NCBI GenBank assembly: GCA_002491825.1
Contig: DKWR01000069.1
Span: forward strand, 1 to 7,407
Origin: Ruminococcaceae bacterium UBA7147
GTDB taxonomy: Bacteria; Bacillota; Clostridia; Oscillospirales; Acutalibacteraceae
Reading direction: 5' to 3'
Length of the DNA stretch: 7,407 bases
A model generated the notes under the pieces. That model saw nothing but the letters and a program-made list of their open reading frames with translations, had not been told where the DNA came from and did no database searches. Made by a program: the position numbers and the translations under genes. This document shows positions 5,697 through 7,407 of the stretch, one piece after another. The first letter of the stretch is position 1. Every line of letters begins with the position of its first letter.

Positions 5697-6391
5697 GGCA
5701 TGCGCTGATTACCGCACCTGTTTCTCTGCTTGTCTTATTCATTCTCTCAAAGCTAATCGGCAACAAGCAGATGGCTAACCTGAATTTATTTGACTACATC
5801 AACGGAATTACAATTGGTTCAATAGCTGCAGAAATGGCAACAAACGGCTTTGACGTTTTTTTTGAATGCCTGATTGCGCTGATAATTTATGCGGCTGTAG
5901 TAATTCTGCTCTCCTACCTTTCGCAGAAATCAATCGCATTAAGGCGATTTTTCACGGGTAAAACTATTGTGCTTTACGACAAGGGAAAAATTTATAAGAA
6001 AAACCTTATGACGGCAAAAATTGATATGAACGAATTTCTCTCAATGCTTCGCAACAAGGGATATTTCTGCCTTGAGGATATTGAAACGGCTTACCTTGAA
6101 CAAAACGGTCAGCTTTCTGTCCTTGTCAAAAGCAACAAAAGTCCTGTCACTCCATTTGATATGAAAATCAGAGTAAACCGCACACGCCCCGAGGTTGTTG
6201 TAATATCGGACGGCAAGGTATTTGAGAAAAATCTTAAAAGTACCGGAAACAATACAGACTGGCTTAACCGTCAGCTCAAAATCAAGGGGCAAAAACAAAA
6301 GGATATTTTCCTCGCCGTATGCGATGGTGACAACAATCTCAAAATTTATGAAATTTCCGACAAGCGTGACACCAACGACCCGTTTGAATAA
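5687..6391 (+). CDS. YetF/DUF421 family membrane protein
   Basis: A 234-residue protein of the DUF421 family (Bacillus subtilis YetF and relatives). Three hydrophobic segments (about 5-24, 36-53 and 57-78) form the N-terminal membrane part. A soluble C-terminal domain follows. Recognised family motifs are LNLFDYINGITIGSIAAEMA (32-51), LRNKGYFCLEDIETAYLEQN (121-140), the SDGKV block (174-178) and the DWLNRQLK region (191-198). The biochemical role is unknown; relatives with this domain have been linked to spore membrane properties in Bacillus, which need not apply here. The ATG at 5687 has GGAGG eight to twelve bases upstream, but both lie within a long hairpin. The gene follows pyrD by 64 bases on the same strand and may be its co-transcribed neighbour or have its own weak promoter. 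No terminator is seen after it. Confidence 0.88.
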   Translation: MDFWHALITAPVSLLVLFILSKLIGNKQMANLNLFDYINGITIGSIAAEMATNGFDVFFECLIALIIYAAVVILLSYLSQKSIALRRFFTGKTIVLYDKGKIYKKNLMTAKIDMNEFLSMLRNKGYFCLEDIETAYLEQNGQLSVLVKSNKSPVTPFDMKIRVNRTRPEVVVISDGKVFEKNLKSTGNNTDWLNRQLKIKGQKQKDIFLAVCDGDNNLKIYEISDKRDTNDPFE

Positions 6392-6433
6392 TAATCATTT
6401 TTGTCATAAAAGCTGTCGTTTTTGCAAACAGTA

Positions 6434-6462
6434 TTGACATAAATTCTATTTATCCTAAAAAT
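6434..6462 (+). promoter_or_regulatory. Promoter of the unknown gene at 6499
   Basis: A perfect TTGACA (6434-6439) is followed after 16 bases by TAAAAA (6456-6461), with TAAAAAT running to 6462. A start of transcription near 6468 is implied. That makes the upstream ATG at 6472 almost leaderless and favours a start codon further on. Confidence 0.5.
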
Positions 6463-6498
6463 ACAATAGGAATGTTAGGAAGATGGGAGTTTATGCCA

Positions 6499-7287
6499 AT
6501 GATTTCAAAGCAGGTTTTTGAAACGTTCAGAAGCTCATTTGAAAATTTTTTTGCGGATAAAGGTATTAAATGGTGCAACGGCTGTTTTGCAGGTTATAAG
6601 AACGGCTTGTTTTCGTATATAGAATTACTTGAAATTCAAGGGAAAGAAAATAAAAATATAGATCTTATATTCCGTGTTCTGCCTGAATTTTATGTAAACG
6701 AGGATGCAATAAGCCGAAGCCAAAACTGCCTGTTCACTTTCAGAGTTATTGCAAAAAGTCTGGGCATACCTGTTGAAAACGGATTTGAAAATCCCGAAGA
6801 GTTTTTTGCGCTTTGTCTGGATATTTTGAAAGCAGAATACGACAGGCTGTTTTTCTATGATTCCATAGACGGCTATGCACAAAGAATGATTTATAATTGC
6901 AATTTACTGATTGATTTTGCAAACAGAAACTCAGGTTTTTCAAATGTTTTCGGCGAGTTTTCAAATATAGATTTTACTTTTCTCGTATATTTCTATCTCA
7001 AGCAAAAGGGCAGCGAGCAATGCGGCAAGTATCTTATAAACCTGATAGGCGCATACAGAATTTTGCTTTATGACAAAATGAAATACGGCAATATCGCAGA
7101 GCTTAAAGAAAAGCTTAACGTCTCGGAACAGCAAAAGCTTGAAAGCTTGTTTGAAAATTACGGCAAGCTCACGTATTTTGCCGAGGCAATGCTTGAAAAC
7201 AACATTCGATTTTTTGCCGAAACCGAAAAAGCTTTTGAACTCAAAAGGCTACTGGGCAGAGATTACATAAAGAAATATTTAAGCTGA
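6499..7287 (+). CDS. Protein of unknown function with N-terminal CxxC
   Basis: I do not recognise this 262-residue protein. It has no signal peptide or membrane segment, so it is probably cytoplasmic. It is rich in Phe, Tyr, Lys and Glu. A WCNGC motif (C26, C29) near the N-terminus is the only metal- or redox-like pair; further single cysteines occur but do not make a second pair. The C-terminal third (about 170-262) is mostly charged and amphipathic helix, including the stretch KLNVSEQQKLESLFENYGKL. The start is uncertain. GGGAG (6485-6489) is nine bases from the ATG at 6499 and only three from an in-frame ATG at 6493. The ORF is open back to an ATG at 6472, which lies too close to the predicted transcription start and has AGGA with no spacing. 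It has its own promoter and terminator and appears monocistronic. It looks more AT-rich than pyrK and pyrD. Confidence 0.72.
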   Translation: MISKQVFETFRSSFENFFADKGIKWCNGCFAGYKNGLFSYIELLEIQGKENKNIDLIFRVLPEFYVNEDAISRSQNCLFTFRVIAKSLGIPVENGFENPEEFFALCLDILKAEYDRLFFYDSIDGYAQRMIYNCNLLIDFANRNSGFSNVFGEFSNIDFTFLVYFYLKQKGSEQCGKYLINLIGAYRILLYDKMKYGNIAELKEKLNVSEQQKLESLFENYGKLTYFAEAMLENNIRFFAETEKAFELKRLLGRDYIKKYLS

Positions 7288-7315
7288 ATTAAATTTTTTT
7301 ACATAACAAATAATT

Positions 7316-7349
7316 AAACACCACTCCAAAATAATGGGTGGTGTTTTTT
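7316..7349 (+). terminator. Strong intrinsic terminator of the unknown gene
   Basis: An 11-pair stem (7316-7326 with 7336-7346, one G-T pair) has a nine-base loop and leads into a run of six T residues (7344-7349). It lies 28 bases past the stop of the unknown gene. The complementary strand after the hairpin is A/T-mixed (two short T runs), so the same hairpin may also stop the convergent tRNA transcript. Confidence 0.85.
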
Positions 7350-7407
7350 GGAGCGGATGACGGGGCTCGAACCCGCTACCTCCACCTTGGCAAGGTGGCG
7401 CTCTACC
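7349..7407 (-). tRNA. tRNA-Gly (anticodon GCC), partial at window edge
   Basis: The minus strand shows most of a tRNA. It includes the end of the D arm (GGTAGAGC) and an anticodon stem CCACC/GGTGG around loop TTGCCAA with anticodon GCC (7389-7391). Next come a five-base variable loop, the T arm with TTCGAGC, and the 3' acceptor strand CATCCGC (7353-7359). The discriminator base is T, as expected for bacterial glycine tRNAs, and CCA is encoded at 7349-7351. The 5' part (about 17 bases) lies beyond the right end of the window. It reads GGC and GGT glycine codons. Confidence 0.93.

Noticed and set aside
6413..6431. Possible terminator after the DUF421 gene
   Set aside because: Only a four-pair CTGT/ACAG stem with an 11-base loop and no T run after it. 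It is too weak to call.
6472..6498. Longer N-terminus for the unknown protein starting at the ATG at 6472
   Set aside because: The start has AGGA with no spacing and lies about four bases from the predicted transcription start. GGGAG at 6485-6489 fits the ATG at 6499 better.

Overview
The window looks like chromosomal DNA from a low-GC Gram-positive anaerobe of the Clostridia, most likely the Ruminococcaceae/Oscillospiraceae. This is an inference from four things: strong AGGAGG-type ribosome binding sites; a class 1B (PyrK/PyrD) dihydroorotate dehydrogenase; an ECF-type queuosine-precursor transporter gene with a structured leader; and a YetF/DUF421 membrane protein. The species cannot be named from the sequence alone.

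Layout from left to right. Positions 1-160 are AT-rich and non-coding. They hold a tandem heptamer array and a good leftward promoter for a gene outside the window. A leftward gene (241-1221) encodes a membrane-anchored M23 peptidase and ends in a clear intrinsic terminator (164-192). The 374-base gap that follows contains a perfect 16-base palindrome near the M23 start and a possible promoter for the next gene. At 1596-1874 a short secreted ORF with an excellent ribosome binding site reads as an internally deleted and truncated metallophosphoesterase. A shared hairpin (1891-1919) separates it from the convergent queT (1955-2491). queT has a leader that could be a divergent preQ1-type translational riboswitch.

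queT and the rightward transcription unit start from two divergent promoters whose -35 boxes touch at 2598-2609. The rightward unit begins with a lipoprotein carrying a complete transglutaminase-like Cys-His-Asp triad (2664-3944). Only 14 bases later come pyrK (3959-4711) and pyrD (4711-5622), which overlap by one base. They encode the electron-transfer and catalytic subunits of the NAD-linked dihydroorotate dehydrogenase of pyrimidine synthesis. A DUF421/YetF gene (5687-6391) follows, with its ribosome binding site and start codon buried in a long perfect inverted repeat. A final rightward gene of unknown function (about 6499-7287) has its own TTGACA promoter and ends at a strong terminator. 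That terminator abuts a partial leftward tRNA-Gly(GCC) at the right edge.

Most of the window is ordinary housekeeping and envelope content; I see no phage, CRISPR array or insertion sequence, and no clear new multi-gene system. The most unusual signals are regulatory: the start-codon hairpin at 5654-5696, the queT leader, and the head-to-head promoters. The relic phosphoesterase and the lipoprotein sharing a transcript with pyrKD also deserve a look.
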